DNA of 64,000 bases, taken from assembly GCA_023053575.1 (NCBI GenBank), contig JAKZAP010000014.1:5084001-5148000 (forward strand), in the 5' to 3' direction. The notes below the pieces were generated by a model, which was not told the DNA's origin, made no database searches, and saw only the letters and a program-made list of their open reading frames with translations. The position numbers and the translations under genes were made by a program. Every line of letters begins with the position of its first letter. Positions within the stretch are counted from its first letter, which is position 1. Source of the DNA: Branchinecta lynchi. Its lineage: Eukaryota; Arthropoda; Branchiopoda; Anostraca; Branchinectidae. This document shows, piece after piece, positions 10,490 through 21,448 of this stretch.

Positions 10490-11175
10490 TCCTGGTGCAT
10501 AGGTAAAGCATAGGTAGTGACGCTACTCACTACTCTTATTTGCTCTGGTGCAAGGTGGTCAGTTAACTTTGGTAAGAGGACAATCAGTTAAAATGTAAAT
10601 GGAGTCACAGTAATATTCCTACGCGGAAGGCCAGATACTCCAGCCACCCCGGCAAAACAGTATGGGTAAAATGTAATGTAGTCGCTTGGAAGGTTTTTGC
10701 GGATAGGTTGAAAGCATAGAGAAGAGTTTTTGTAGATAGATTTATTAGAAGAGATGTTGTTTGTTTTCGACCTGTTTCGTATTTGTTTTGTACGCGATGG
10801 CCCTCGGGCTTTAACCAAATATATATCATATCATATCATGTTCCTTCGCGGAAGGACTGAGATCCAAATAGTCCCGGTACCCTGGCATAAGAATGTAGTA
10901 GGTATGGTGCAAGGTGGTCATGTTCAGTACGCTGCAAGGTTGTCAGTTATCTCTGGTAAGATAAGTAAGATTTGATGTAGTCGCATTAATATTCCTACGC
11001 GGTAGCCATGAGATCCAAACATCCCCACCACCCCGGCATAAGAATATGGTAATCACGGTGTAAGGTTGTCAGTTAGCTTTGGTAAGAATACAATATGTAA
11101 AATGTAATATTCCTACAGCAAGACGCGAAAGGACTGAAACCCAAACAGTCCTGGTACCCGGGTATAAGAATATGG
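10490..11175 (+). repeat. Degenerate tandem repeat (ATTCCTACGCGG)
   Basis: Imperfect units with AATATTCCTACGCGG, CACCCCGGCATAAGAATATGG and GTGCAAGGTNGTCAGTTA occur near 10,615, 10,843, 10,993 and 11,107. One unit is split by the LINE stub at 10,686-10,840. Confidence 0.65.
10686..10840 (+). mobile_element. LINE 3' stub with ATATC tail
   Basis: Contains GTTGTTTGTTTTCGACCTG, then GATGGCCCTCGGGCTTTAACC and an (ATATC)n-like tail. It matches the 3' untranslated end of LINE-C (CCATGGCCCTCGGGGTGCTTAGC, 56,290-56,315). The surrounding tandem repeat resumes on both sides (ATGTAGTCGC before, TTCCTTCGCGG after), which fixes the insertion boundaries to within a few bases. It is a severely 5'-truncated insertion. 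Confidence 0.65.
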
Positions 11176-11224
11176 CTAATACGGTCAGTTGACTAAAGAT
11201 ATAGAAGATGTTAAGTTTAACTAG

Positions 11225-11875
11225 ACCTACGTTGCCTGAGCAACGTGAAGTGTTGCAGCAACCTGACGACGTTTCAGCCGGATTCTGAGCAATCTATACG
11301 TCCGGTGGGAAAATTTTTGTCATATACGGATTCAGCATGTCTTCTTACCCGCAAATCGAACATGTCATCAAATTTAAAGAAAACTTTTACTTTAAACAAA
11401 GTCTCCGGTTCTGGGCGGATTTCGTCCGAACTAATTGTCCGGCAAGAAAATAATTTTCATATTCGGACTCAGCACCTCTCTTTTCCCCTAAATCGAACCT
11501 CCCGTCAACTTTAAATTAAACTTTTACTTTTCACAAATTTTCCGGTTTTCGCTGGATTCCGGGTGAACTTTGTCCGGCGAGAAAATTCATGTTCGGATTC
11601 AGCATGTCTCCTTACCACTAATTCGACCATTTTTAGCTTTTAAAAAATATATTTTATTCCCCTTAATTTCAAACCCCTCCCCCACCCCTAAATACAGAGC
11701 TACATAGCCCGTCTTCGAACTCGACCTGTACTTTGACCTAAAGAGTCCTCATGCCAAGTTTGATCAAAATATCTCAACCCCTTCGAGAGTTATCGTGCTA
11801 ACAGACGGACGGACAGACGGACAACTTTTGCGATGTCATAGGTATCCTTCCACTTACGTTTTGGGATCCCAAAAG
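11225..11875 (+). mobile_element. P137 composite element, copy 2
   Basis: Three to four diverged 137-bp core repeats (CGGATTCTGAGC, CGGATTTCGTCC, GGATTCCGGG blocks), the conserved tail, a short ACGG microsatellite at about 11,801-11,823, and the right end TTTTGGGATCCCAAAA. The left end is worn away. Confidence 0.7.
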
Positions 11876-11879
11876 TTCT

Positions 11880-12244
11880 ATCTGTATTAGTTCAAAAGTT
11901 GACTTCTTTGCAGTAGGCCAACTTTCTAATATCACCACTTAGAAAGGAGCAAAGGATAAGCTATAGTTTCTTTAGCAGTGAGAGAACTTTTAAAGTTTAG
12001 GAGACCCATCTCATAGCATTTCTCTTCCCCACTCCCAAGTGTAAGAAATGGAATGATAAACTCAGCTGAAATCAAGAACGGAAACGGGTAGATAAAGCTT
12101 TTGGCAATCAAAAATGAGTGAGACGAGATTTTGAAGCTACTGACTAAATCAATTCTGGTTCCTTCGCGTACCCCTTGCAAGGGTCTCGAGTACCGCCTGG
12201 GGTACGCGTGCCACCGGTTGGGAACCACTGATCGAATCAACTTG
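11880..12244. other. Unassigned; hAT/Charlie-like terminus at 12,150-12,230
   Basis: The reverse strand at 12,230 reads CAGTGGTTCCCAACCGGTGG, which resembles the widespread CAGTGGTTCTCAACC terminus of hAT-Charlie elements. The other end was not found. The rest has a 115-codon minus-strand frame without recognisable content. Confidence 0.45.
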
Positions 12245-12895
12245 AAAAAATAGTTTTTGCTTTTAACTAAATTTTCCACTTTTGGCCGGATGCCGGGCGA
12301 ACTAGTTGCCCGGATAGAAAATATTTTTCACATAAGTCTTCAGGATGTCTGCTTACTTCCGATTCGAACATTGAATCAACTTCAATGAAACTTTTATTTT
12401 TAACCAACTTTCCGTTTTTTTCCGGATTCCGCACGAACTATTTGTCCGTCGAGAAAATGGTTTTCACCTTCGTGTTCAGCATGTCTCCTTACCCCTAAAT
12501 CGAACATATCATCAACTTCAAATAAAACTTTTACTTTAACCAAACTTTCTGGTTTTGGCCGGATTCCGGTCGAACTACTTATCCGGCAAAAAAATGTTTT
12601 TTACCCTCATGTTCAGCATGTCTTTACCCCACAATCAACTATCACATTAGCTGTTTAAAAATATTTTGTTTGCCCCTTAATTTAAACCCCCTCTCCCACC
12701 CCTAAATGTAGGGCTACAAGGCCCATCTACGAACTCGACCTTACTCTTGACCCAAAGAATCCTGACACCAAATTTCATCAAAATATTTCATTCCCTACGA
12801 GAGTTATCGTGCTCACAGACGGACGGACGGACAGACAGACGGAAAACTTTTGCGATAGCATAGGTATCCCTCCACTTACGTTTTGGGATCCCAAA
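12245..12895 (+). mobile_element. P137 composite element, copy 3
   Basis: Three core repeats (CCGGATGCCGGGCGAAC, CGGATTCCGCACGAAC, CCGGATTCCGGTCGAAC), the conserved tail, an ACGG/ACAG microsatellite (12,815-12,842) and the right end ACGTTTTGGGATCCC. Its right end is caught up in the tandem duplication at 12,815-13,608. Confidence 0.7.
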
Positions 12896-13608
12896 AACTG
12901 CATGAGACTCTGAAACAAACCTTTATAACTTTTCTCGAACAGGTATGGAGTGCATACATTCCTATGACCCACGGTCAGTTATCTTATGATAACCTTCACA
13001 CAGAAAGTTAGCGGTAAATATGAGAGAATGATATAAGTTATGTCAGCTTCCAGACAGTATGATATAAGTCATATCAGCCTCCAGAGAGGATGATAGTCAT
13101 ATCAGCTTCCAGAAAGGATGATAAAAGTCATATCAATCTGCAGAAAGGATGATATATAAGTCATATCAGCCTCCAGAGATGATTTCCGTTTGAAGAAGTT
13201 ATAACAGTTAATAACAGACGGACGGACGGACAGACAGACGGAAAACTTTTGCGACAGCATAGGTATCCCTCCACTTACGTTTTGGGATCCCAAAAACTGC
13301 ATGAGACTCTGAAACAAACCTTTATAACTTTTCTCGAACAGGTATGGAGTGTATATATTCCTATGGCCCACGGTCAGTTATCTTATGATAACCTTCACAC
13401 AGAAAGTTAGCGGTAAATATGAGAGAATGATATAAGTTATGTCAGCTTCCGGAAAGTATGATATAAGTCATATCAGCCTCCAGAGAGGATGATGGTCATA
13501 TCAGCTTCCAGAAAGGATGATAAAAGTCATATCAGTCTGCAGAAAGGATGATATATAAGTCATATCAGCCTCCAGAGATGATTTCCGTTTGAAGAAGTTA
13601 TAACAGTT
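12815..13608 (+). repeat. 399-bp tandem duplication of an element end plus flank
   Basis: 12,815-13,213 and 13,214-13,608 are nearly identical. Each starts at the ACAGACGGACGG microsatellite, runs through the P137 right end and TTTTGGGATCCCAAAA, and continues into about 320 bp of flank. That flank holds five short repeats of a GGATGATATAAGTCATATCAGC-like unit of about 28-35 bp. Confidence 0.85.
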
Positions 13609-14729
13609 AACGCACCTCCATCTTGTTTGATATCGGAATGACAACTCTATGGCCATTTAATAATATCAGCCTCGCCTACAGCTCGGTGGATATTTTTCAT
13701 AACCTACCTCGCCTTCGGCTCCGACAGGTTATTTCCAATGACTGTCTCGGTGTTATTTTTTTTTTTTTTTACGTCACCTACACTTTACTCTTACACTAAA
13801 TTCTAATTATAATTTATTTCCTACTTTAAATTATTATCAATCTTTTAATTTTATTTGAGTAGTTAAAACAATTACACTCAAAATAGCCGTATCCTACAAT
13901 CAAAACTATATCATTCACATTAAAGTAATGGCTCAGCCGGTATCACAGGGTGCCCTTCCCTTCCACCGTGACCAAAATTACCAAAGATAAATAAAAACCT
14001 TGTTTTTCTTTCTTTTTTTACGGCTCTTCTTAACCAGAACGGGTGAACGGTTGTCGGTGTTATTTTCCGGTACCAGCCTCGATGTCTGAAGTTAACCTTT
14101 AATAACATCAATCTGCTCTTCTCGTCAACAACACATCAACTAGCTTCAAGACCAATAGCAGCTTGCATATTTATTCATAAGTCGACGGCACATTCACGCG
14201 ACGTGAGACACGGAAACGCAACTGCCAAATAGAATAAATAACGACATAACTTGCCTTTTAGTACTTTCCGTGATGACAAGTTCCACGTGTGGCGTGGTAT
14301 TTGAGCACGACACAAGAGATATTGGGGAGGGAATTTCATGACATAGGCCTACTCCTATTAGGCTACCAGAACATCTTTTTTAATAGTAATTTAGAGAGAG
14401 ATCATAGCTAACAGCTAATTTGTGTTGCTTCACTATGCTAAATAACAAACTAACACAAAAGAAAAGGAAAATATCACTAAGCTTTGTTTAGCAAATCGGT
14501 AAAAAAAAAAAGGTACAAACGAATTTGCGTGGCGGTTCGTTCGCGAAGCTACTTGAACCAGTTTATTTTGGTGACGCGTACGGTTGTTGGGCGGTGCACT
14601 GGGTGGTAAGATGTCTCGATGCTGGGGTTTAGAGAGAAGAAACTTCCCAAACCTCAGGATAATCTGCTCAAAATATCGATATAATTTATCAGTGTTGTTG
14701 GAAAGGAAGAATACGATGCTTTGGCAGCG
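13609..14729. other. No gene recognised
   Basis: AT-rich. At 13,640-13,765 a GC-richer block (ACCTCGCCTTCGGCTCCGAC, CTCGGTGTTATTTT) resembles a transposon end. No coding frame is convincing. Confidence 0.4.
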
Positions 14730-15000
14730 ATATTTTGGCCCTTCTTGGCAAGGGTCTTCGTCAGGCTCTCGAACTTCAAGGTCTAGATTGAGTAAGGGTC
14801 GAACCAGCAGCAGAATGATTATCGCCAAGAAGAGCCAAAATATCGCTGCTGACGTATTCGTTTTTTTTTTATTATTTCGTCAGGCTGTCAGGCTGAGCCC
14901 TCATCAGGCTGAGGACCCTCGCCAAGAAGGGCCAAAATATTGCTGCTACAGCATCATGGCTGACACATCCGTCTTATGCATCATTTGAATATATGTTTCA
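14730..15000. repeat. Dispersed repeat 'CTTGCCAAGAAGGGC', inverted pair
   Basis: CGATATTTTGGCCCTTCTTGGCAAGG at 14,728-14,753 and its reverse form GACCCTCGCCAAGAAGGGCCAAAATATTGCTG near 14,920-14,945 are inverted relative to each other. The same word recurs at 48,390-48,440 and 50,690-50,725. It could be a terminus of an unidentified element. Frames read through it as a fixed peptide-like string, which is an artefact. Confidence 0.55.
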
Positions 15001-15104
15001 AAGTCAGCTTAGGCTCAAGGAATATGTTGACGTTTTCTCTAGTGATTGACTGACATCTTGGATGCAATCATTTTACTGCTTCGTCTTCTTCTTTCTCAAT
15101 CAAT

Positions 15105-15410
15105 TAAAAATTAAGCCCAACTGAATTGACTATTTTTCCTTCTTCAACTGATCTTGATCTTGTTTTCCTTCGGACATCCATCATCTGTCGCCTTTTAAAG
15201 GACACCTGAATGAAGAGTACCAAGTAGTCATCCCTATCTGTATGACTTCCGTTAACATTGCCTGCAGAAAACCCAATCCAAATACGAAATAGTGTTTCCA
15301 AGCTATGATTGTTGCTCCATTTAGCATGTCCTTTTTCAGTATCGAAAAATTTAAAAAAAAATTAAAAAAAACTTAACCAGTTAAGCCTAAACGTATATCT
15401 AGAAAAAATT
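15105..15410 (-). mobile_element. LINE fragment related to 56,343-56,540
   Basis: The reverse complement matches 56,343-56,540, sharing TTAACTGGTTAAG, CATAGCTTGGAAA, CTATTTCGTATTTGGA and GGCAATGTTAACGGAAGTCA. Probably an internal or 3' untranslated part of the same LINE family that ends with an (ACTT)n tail. Confidence 0.6.
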
Positions 15411-15837
15411 CCAATTCGATCCGGCCAGTGCTATACAATATTTGAATGAATTGCACTTTTTGTCTTGGAGTCTGCATGTGCAAACCTCCAGAAACGAACA
15501 TCCCTATTTGGAAAACGTCACGGTCAAGAGAAGAATGCTCTCCGTGGCCATGTCTGTAAATGTATTCTCCATGGTGTGTTCAAGTACGGTTTCATTGTTC
15601 AGGTGTCCTTTAAGGCAGAACATCTAAGCCGATTTCTTTCTTTGAACTAATAAAAACATGACTGTAGTCCAGGTCAACAAAGCCAATCCGAGCTGTCTGA
15701 ACAAGGTATTCTCACTTACTTCAAAAAACAAGGAAGGATGTAAATAATTAGGAGGGAAACAAACAAAGGAAGGGCGAGACAGTTTTTTTTGGTATTTCGG
15801 TCCTATGTTGCTCTTGTTTGTCGGTGCTATAGAGGTG
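15411..15837. other. No gene recognised
   Basis: Contains a short shared phrase (GGTGTGTTCAAGTACGGTTTC, CAGGTGTCCTTTAA at 15,570-15,615) also seen inverted near 50,775-50,810. No coding signal. Confidence 0.4.
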
Positions 15838-16672
15838 AGTTTTTGGGATCCCAAAACGTAAGTGGAGGGATACCTATGACATCGTAAAAGTTGACCGTCT
15901 GTCCGTCCGTCTGTCCGTCCGTCTGTCCGTCCGTCTGTAAGCACGATAACTCTCGAAGGGAATGAGATATTTTGATGAAACTTGGTGTGATGATTCGTTG
16001 AGTCGTCGGACCAGTCGAGTTCGTAGATGGGCTTTGTAGCCCTACATTTATGGGTGGGGAGGGGGTTTAAATTAAGGGGCAAACAAAATATTTTGAAACA
16101 GCTAATGTGATAGTCGATTATGGGTTAAGAAGACATGCTGAGCACGATGGTGAAAACTATTTTGTCATCGGAAGAGTAGTTCGCCCGGAATCTGGCCAAA
16201 ACCGGAAAGTTGGTAAAAAGTAAAAGTTTAATTTGAAGTTGAGTAAATGTGTGATTTATGGGTAAAAAGACATGCCGAACATGATGATGAAAATCATTTT
16301 CTCGCCGGACAACTAGTTTGCCCGGAATCCGGCCAAACCCGGAAAATTTGTTAAAAGCAAAAGTTCGATTAGATTGAGGGGTAAGAAGAGAGGCTGAGTC
16401 GGTATATGACAATGGTTTTTTACCCGGACATATAATTATTCTGGAATCCGGTTGTAACAGGAAGTTTTTTTTTTGCTGGACTAGTAGTTCGCTCGGAAAT
16501 CGGCAGGAAGTCTCGGTCAGTATCGTCAAAATAGATATGGCTTATAGAAAAATATCTGAACTTGGTTTTCTCTGATGATTAGCCTGTCCAAGACTGGATG
16601 TTGCGAAGACAAGACTCGATTCTCTGTATTAAATATTAGATTTTTGGGATCCCATCGACACCTTTGGTCTTG
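15838..16672 (-). mobile_element. P137 composite element, copy 4
   Basis: Inverted orientation: TTTTGGGATCCCAAAACGTAAG at the left, then the microsatellite CCGTCTGTCC (15,896-15,940), conserved tail, four to five core repeats with CCGGAATCYGGCCAAA, and GATTTTTGGGATCCCATCG followed by CACCTTTGGTCTTG at the right. Both ends are present. Confidence 0.75.
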
Positions 16673-16820
16673 TTTTTTTAAGTTTTTTTCTTGGGCGAAC
16701 GGAGGGCGAGCGGAGGAACCATATTTTTGGACAGGACCAGATTAAAAAAGTTTTCGGATGTTTATACGAAACAGCCTCCCAACTCTTGTCCCAAGTGACT
16801 GATGATTACCTTAAATTTCC

Positions 16821-17510
16821 TTAAATCGCATTGTCCAGCGACCTCAGTGTCCTCCTGTGGTTGTTGCTGGTTTCAGTGATGTTAGTCAAACATGATGTCG
16901 GGGCTGGCTTTTGGTAGTGTCTGGTAGAGGATTCCGGGGCATCCCACTCGTATTTCCAGGGTTTGGCTTCCCACTCCTTATCAAGCTTGGATTTGAATGA
17001 GTCCACTGTCTGTGCACTGACTGAGTTCTCTGACAGGGTGTTCTAGTTTTGCACCACTCTAGTTGAGAAGAAGTGTTTTCGGGTCCTGGTGTGAGCAAAT
17101 GGCTTTGGAGTCTCCTTACTGTGACCTCAAAGAGTTTTTCAGCTTGATTTGTAGAGGTGTAGACGTGAGGCAAGACTTGATTGTGAATGAGTTTGTACGT
17201 TTGTACAACATCACCACTACGTCTTCTGTATGCCAAGCTTGATAGTTTCAGTTGCTGCAAGCGTTCTCTGTATGTGACATCCTTCATGCCTGAGACCAGT
17301 TTTGTGGCTCTTCTCTGGACTGTCTATAGCACTTCAGAGTCGTTCTTGAAATATGGGCTGGCAATTGACATTCTGACTTCTAGCTTTGATCTAACAAGGC
17401 CTTTGTATAGCTTAGTGACTGCTGATTTGCTTCGAGCCGAGAACATCCGTTTGATGGTACCAAGAGTTTGGTTTGCCACTGCTGCTACAGTTTTGGTGTG
17501 ACTGCTGATT
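16821..17510 (-). pseudogene. LINE-E: CR1-like RT C-terminal domain (broken)
   Basis: The minus strand encodes, from 17,510 down, a segment containing TVQRRATKLVSGM, TYRERLQQLKLSSLAYRR and SGDVVQTYKLIHN. This is the conserved region after the reverse transcriptase fingers in CR1/Rex/Jockey-type LINEs (E-x-V-Q-R-R-A-T-K, L-x-x-L-x-L-x-x-L-x-x-R-R). A stop codon replaces the expected Glu just before TVQRR, and a frameshift near 17,040 moves to the frame ending with VDSFKSKLDKEW. Only the C-terminal part survives. Confidence 0.8.
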
Positions 17511-17519
17511 TAAATTCTT

Positions 17520-17984
17520 GATGAAAGCTTATGGCATTTTTGCCATAATTTTTTTTTGCCATAATTGTATGCGTGAATGCCAGGAGCTGACAGAACTAAC
17601 GGAGGAACATTTTGAGGGGGGAAGTTCAGGAGAGGAATCAGTTAACTGAAAATAAATATTTCTCGGTAAAAAATTTAGCGAGGTTCACTCGGATAGCAGC
17701 GAAGGGTTTTTGTAATAAATGTATTTGTTTTGTTGAGTAGGCAATGTGGTTTGCGATTTGCTGCGTGTGCTTTTAATTGCTGGTGCAATTGCCTGATGGA
17801 TTATGGAATAAAATATTTGTTCGTATAGCCGCGGCTATAATACCCTCTAGTGACGGGCCATGGAACCTTGAGGGAATGGTTATTTTACTGACAGCAAATC
17901 CAGCCTGAGGTAACCAGCACTAAACGTACCGCACAAGAATATGTTGCAGGAGAAAGCGTTTCTATTTGCAAAAGCGTTTCTTAG
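17520..17984. other. No gene recognised
   Basis: AT-rich sequence between LINE-E and the 66-bp tandem repeat. No feature supported. Confidence 0.4.
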
Positions 17985-18182
17985 AAAACTGGTTCAAAGG
18001 GCCGGCAGCGTTGCATCCTGAAGGGTTGCAGCTACATAACGTTTCATCGTAAAACTGGTTCAAAGGCCCGGCAGCGTTGCACGCTGAAGGGTTGCAGCTA
18101 CATAACGTTTCAACGGAAAACTGGTCCAAAGGGCCGGCAGCGTTGCATGCTGAAGGGTTGCAGCTACATAACGTTTCATCGG
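17985..18182. repeat. 66-bp tandem repeat, three units
   Basis: Units 17,985-18,050, 18,051-18,116 and 18,117-18,182 are about 94% identical (GCCGGCAGCGTTGCA, GAAGGGTTGCAGCTAC, ATAACGTTTCA). Because 66 is divisible by three, the minus strand stays open for 90 codons across the array (17,962-18,234). No start context or homology supports a real protein. Confidence 0.9.
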
Positions 18183-18479
18183 GAATTCGTGCCAGAAGTA
18201 CACGTGATACATAATAATATCTGATGAAAAACAAGCTTCCTTCTTCTGATTTGGATAGTCTTCTGCGCGATACATTAGTTAAGAGACGATGAAAATCAAT
18301 GACCGATGCAAACGTCTGACCTCCGCGTTTGTAAAAACGTGAGTTTTCTGAAAAGGCTTCTTACTGTAGCAATCTCACAGAAATTCCTCTCCTATCCCTA
18401 TCACCATTACCATTTATATACATGTATAGTCACCAATAATGACTTTATAAGCTAATATTTTATTCATTAAGAGTTTAGA
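18183..18479. other. No gene recognised
   Basis: Nothing supported here. Confidence 0.4.
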
Positions 18480-19060
18480 AGACAAGAGCTAGAAGCTCAT
18501 ATGGCACTTGCAACGCTGCATCAGAGGATGAAAATAGGAATTTGCCAATTCGTGCTTTAGTTGTGTTCAATTGTAAGCAAACCCCTTGAGATAAGAATGA
18601 TCATGGGTCCTTTGAAATCGTGAGAATGGATCGTTCTTAAAAACTATTCTATTTACGCATTTGGTTGTGATAATGCTCACTTTAAGGACGGTAGAACATT
18701 CATCCGTAACGAACACTCTTGCACAAATGATGATAAGCTCATCGAAATCATGAAAATATGTATTTTGCTCAAAATAATTGTTTTTACTTAAAGGAAATCA
18801 CAAAACCCTTGAGGCAAAACGGATCATGGGCCCTTGCAGATCACGAATATAATTATATCTTTTGGTCAAAAGTGTTTTTTTTACTTTTCGGTACGATATG
18901 TAATTTAAGGGTGCTAAAAATTCATTTCTTAGCAAAATCCAGGCATAAAGGATCATGGGCTAATGGGGATCATGAAAAAGTATATTTTGCTTTAATAGTA
19001 CTTCAAGGGATGGTCAAATCTGAGAAATGACAATTTCTAAGCCAGTCTTGTTAAGTCTCT
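18480..19060 (-). repeat. Dispersed repeat, inverted partner of 9,700-10,065
   Basis: Shares AAGAGCTAGAAGCTCATATGG, AACCCCTTGAGA, GGTTGTGATAATG and several GATCATGGGYCC words that recur roughly every 190 bp (18,600, 18,825, 18,950). Degenerate tandem structure. Confidence 0.6.
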
Positions 19061-19069
19061 GATGTTCAA

Positions 19070-20010
19070 AGTCGAGTTTCATCGTCCTTGCGGATCTGGA
19101 AGTACCTTAACTCGTGGTGACCGGAATTTCGGACCCACACCCCCTACAACTCCTCCAAAGGTGCCCGAATCTGGTCCGGTACTGTGACGTATCTACGGCC
19201 TGTGCTTGCTCTTCCCGCCAAGTTTCATCGCTCCACTCTAAGAGTGTCACAAGATTGCCGGTTCTCCCCTCCAACCACCCCCACCCCCACATTCATGGGA
19301 TCTGGTCGGAACTGATCTCGGAAATTTGAGATACGAGGCTTTTCCAAATATCAAGTTTCATTCAGATCCGATCACCCCTTCGAAAGTTATACATGCCTCA
19401 AGATTCCGGATTCTCCACCCCCACCCCCCCCCCCCTCCCCACGATGGTCAGATTGGGAAACTGACTATTTTAAGCCAATCATCTCAAGCCTCAAATGGTC
19501 AAGCCGATTTTCATCGTCTTAGCCCCCCCCCCCCCCCTCTCCCCCCCCAGGGTCCGAATACGGCCGGGTCCGTCGCTGATGTATCTAGGGCATGTGCTTG
19601 TTCTTCCCACCAAGTTTCATCCCAATCGCTCCAGTCTAATCGTGTCACAATATTTCCGGTTCTCCCCTCCGACTTTCCCCCCCCCCTCCACATTCATCGG
19701 ATCCGTTCAGGACTCAAAGTGGGAGATCTGAGACACGAGATTGTTAATGTACAGTTTCATTAAGATCCTATAACCCGTTCGAAAGTTATAGATGCCTCAA
19801 CATTCCGGATTCTCCATCCCTCCATTCCCCCCTCGGTGGTCGGCTTGGGGAAGTGACTATTTCCAAGTTAGTTTGGTTGGGTCCCTTATATGCCTGCCAA
19901 GTTTCATCATCGTAACTTTCTGGAAGTAACCTAACTCGAGAACAGTGAACCGACAGACCGATCGACCAACAGACCAAACAGTGATCTGTATATGGCACTT
20001 GAGCGAAGCT
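19070..20010 (+). repeat. R430 higher-order repeat array, copy 3, with microsatellite
   Basis: Starts TCTGGAAGTACCTTAACTCG and has C-rich tracts, repeated CCAAGTTTCATC words, and near its right end (19,945-19,980) an ACCGACAGACCGATCGACC microsatellite followed by TATATGGCACTTG. Opposite orientation to 8,690-9,690. Several open frames of 70-145 codons are repeat artefacts. Confidence 0.75.
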
Positions 20011-20019
20011 GGAAGTGAC

Positions 20020-20798
20020 ATAAGAACTGAGAAACCATGGTTTTAATAATTACATATAACTTTGGACGCTTTGGAAACTCGTAAATAAGGCATCAAGAAA
20101 ACAATCACAGTAATCTTCGAAATAACTCATCAAGAAAATAATGACAGTAAGCTTATAAGCATAAAGATTGAGATCAAATTGGTTTTGGAAAGGGAAACAA
20201 ATCATAGTAAATCACATCGAATTAAAATCATGGCACAAATTAAACAACAAGAAAAAAAAATCACAGTAAGTACTTCCAGTTCCAAGCTGACTAGTTTCTA
20301 TTATTCCCCCTATGTCTCACCATCCGTACATCTGACAGACATAGTAAAATAGCTCTCAGGTTGACGAGTAGAAAATCTGGAATCTGCTCCCTGCTGGTAG
20401 TATAGAAAATGTAAGTTACCCATTACCCTATAGACCCGACTTATAAGTATGTCTATAGACACACATAAGTGTTGATTGTGTTGATTTTTGAGACAATGTT
20501 CATTCAAAGTCCACTTTGAATGCTGAGCCAGAATAAGGCGAATTGATAACTTGAGACTTATCAACAACAAATTAGAGAGCACAACTTAACGCAGCACAAC
20601 ACAAATTCTTTTTAGAAGGAGCATCAGTATAGCTGACAGTATTTGAAACCTTGTACTTCTTTCCTTGAAACTACCAGGATAATATTTCAGGATCTCCCAT
20701 CATAGCATTCAGATTTTCATGCAATTATACTCTGTACCCACAGCATTCTCTTATTTCTTCCTTTCCACTTGAAAGAACTATTTTGTAAAGCAGTATGG
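20020..20798 (-). other. Probable 3' untranslated or downstream region of gene 1
   Basis: Lies after the TGA at 20,799-20,801 on the minus strand. No coding homology. It contains a 90-codon minus-strand frame (20,310-20,582) without recognisable content and AAAATCACAGTAAG words repeated near 20,100-20,270. A canonical polyadenylation signal was not identified. Confidence 0.4.
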
Positions 20799-21003
20799 TC
20801 AAACTGTTGGTAGATTTAGGTTGCAATGGTAAAAGACAATTCTCTTATCCTTTGAGTCCAGCCTCTCAAATGGCACATAAACATAAACTTCTGGGTCAGA
20901 ACCAGAACAATGTGCTTGACATAAAGGTTGATGTTTCTGAATTCCAGCAATAATTTCATCAGAAACCTTCTTACTGACTGTGTGGAGACATTGAAGCTTA
21001 ATA
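20799..21003 (-). CDS. Gene 1, last exon (unidentified protein)
   Basis: Minus-strand exon with acceptor TTTTTAATCTTCAG before 21,003 and stop TGA at 20,799-20,801. After one leading base it encodes 67 residues, including LQCLHTVSKKVSDEII, HCSGSDPEVYVYVPFERL and IVFYHCNLNLP. The frame is open, charged and protein-like, but lacks an ATG. The leading T completes an Asn codon with the AA left by the upstream exon at 21,330, so the phases agree. I do not recognise the family. The exon lies about 325 bp from the previous exon, and the intron holds a LINE 3' end. Confidence 0.7.
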
Positions 21004-21039
21004 CTGAAGATTAAAAAGATGAGATCATTTTATTTTAAA

Positions 21040-21335
21040 TATGCGAAGCACCTGCTCCACTTAACGAAATTATGTCATAACCATACATTGACAGAGAGTT
21101 CAAAATTCAAGATGCAAGTGTGACCCTTTGGGATGTTTCCTCATCACTTTCAAAAATCATGGACAACAGGGCCCAACCAGTGCACAAAGTCGTCCACTGC
21201 TTCCTGACCGAAGATTAAAAATTAAGTACCCTATCTTTTTTCTGGGTGTTTATCTGTTTTGTTTATTTTGTTTATTTTCTTCATTTACTCTGCCTTTTCA
21301 AAATGGTGGGTCATAAATAAATTACTTACTTAAGG
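21040..21335 (+). mobile_element. LINE 3' end with ACTT tail, in an intron of gene 1
   Basis: Very similar to 56,545-56,825: GCACCTGCTCCACTT, ATTATGTCATAACCATACATTGAC, CCACTGCTTCCTGACCGAAG, CCTTTTCAAAATGG, GGGTCATAAATAAATTACTTACTTA. It is a 5'-truncated LINE with a simple-sequence tail, opposite in orientation to gene 1. On the minus strand the tail reads GTAAGTAA exactly at the exon boundary. Confidence 0.75.
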
Positions 21336-21448
21336 AAAAGCTTTGCAACTTCCCGCTCAACTGTCACATCAGGAAAATAGTAACAAACATTTTCTCCAAT
21401 ATCAGTATCATCAACAGCAAAAATTGGGAATTGAGATGGTATGGGAGG
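21330..21448 (-). CDS. Gene 1, exon 3 (unidentified protein)
   Basis: The acceptor tract CTTTCCCTATCCCTCAG precedes 21,448. 119 nt encode 39 residues plus two bases, with PSQFPIFAVDDTDIGENV and YYFPDVTVEREVAKLFL. The donor at 21,329 reads AA then GTAAGTAAT. That donor falls within the (ACTT)n tail of the LINE at 21,040-21,335. Phase 0 in, phase 2 out, matching the exon at 20,799-21,003. The frame stays open further 5' to 21,520, so the true acceptor could be upstream. Family not recognised. Confidence 0.6.

Noticed and set aside
19326..19763. 145-codon proline-rich ORF
   Set aside because: It is the translation of C-tracts and R430 repeat units.
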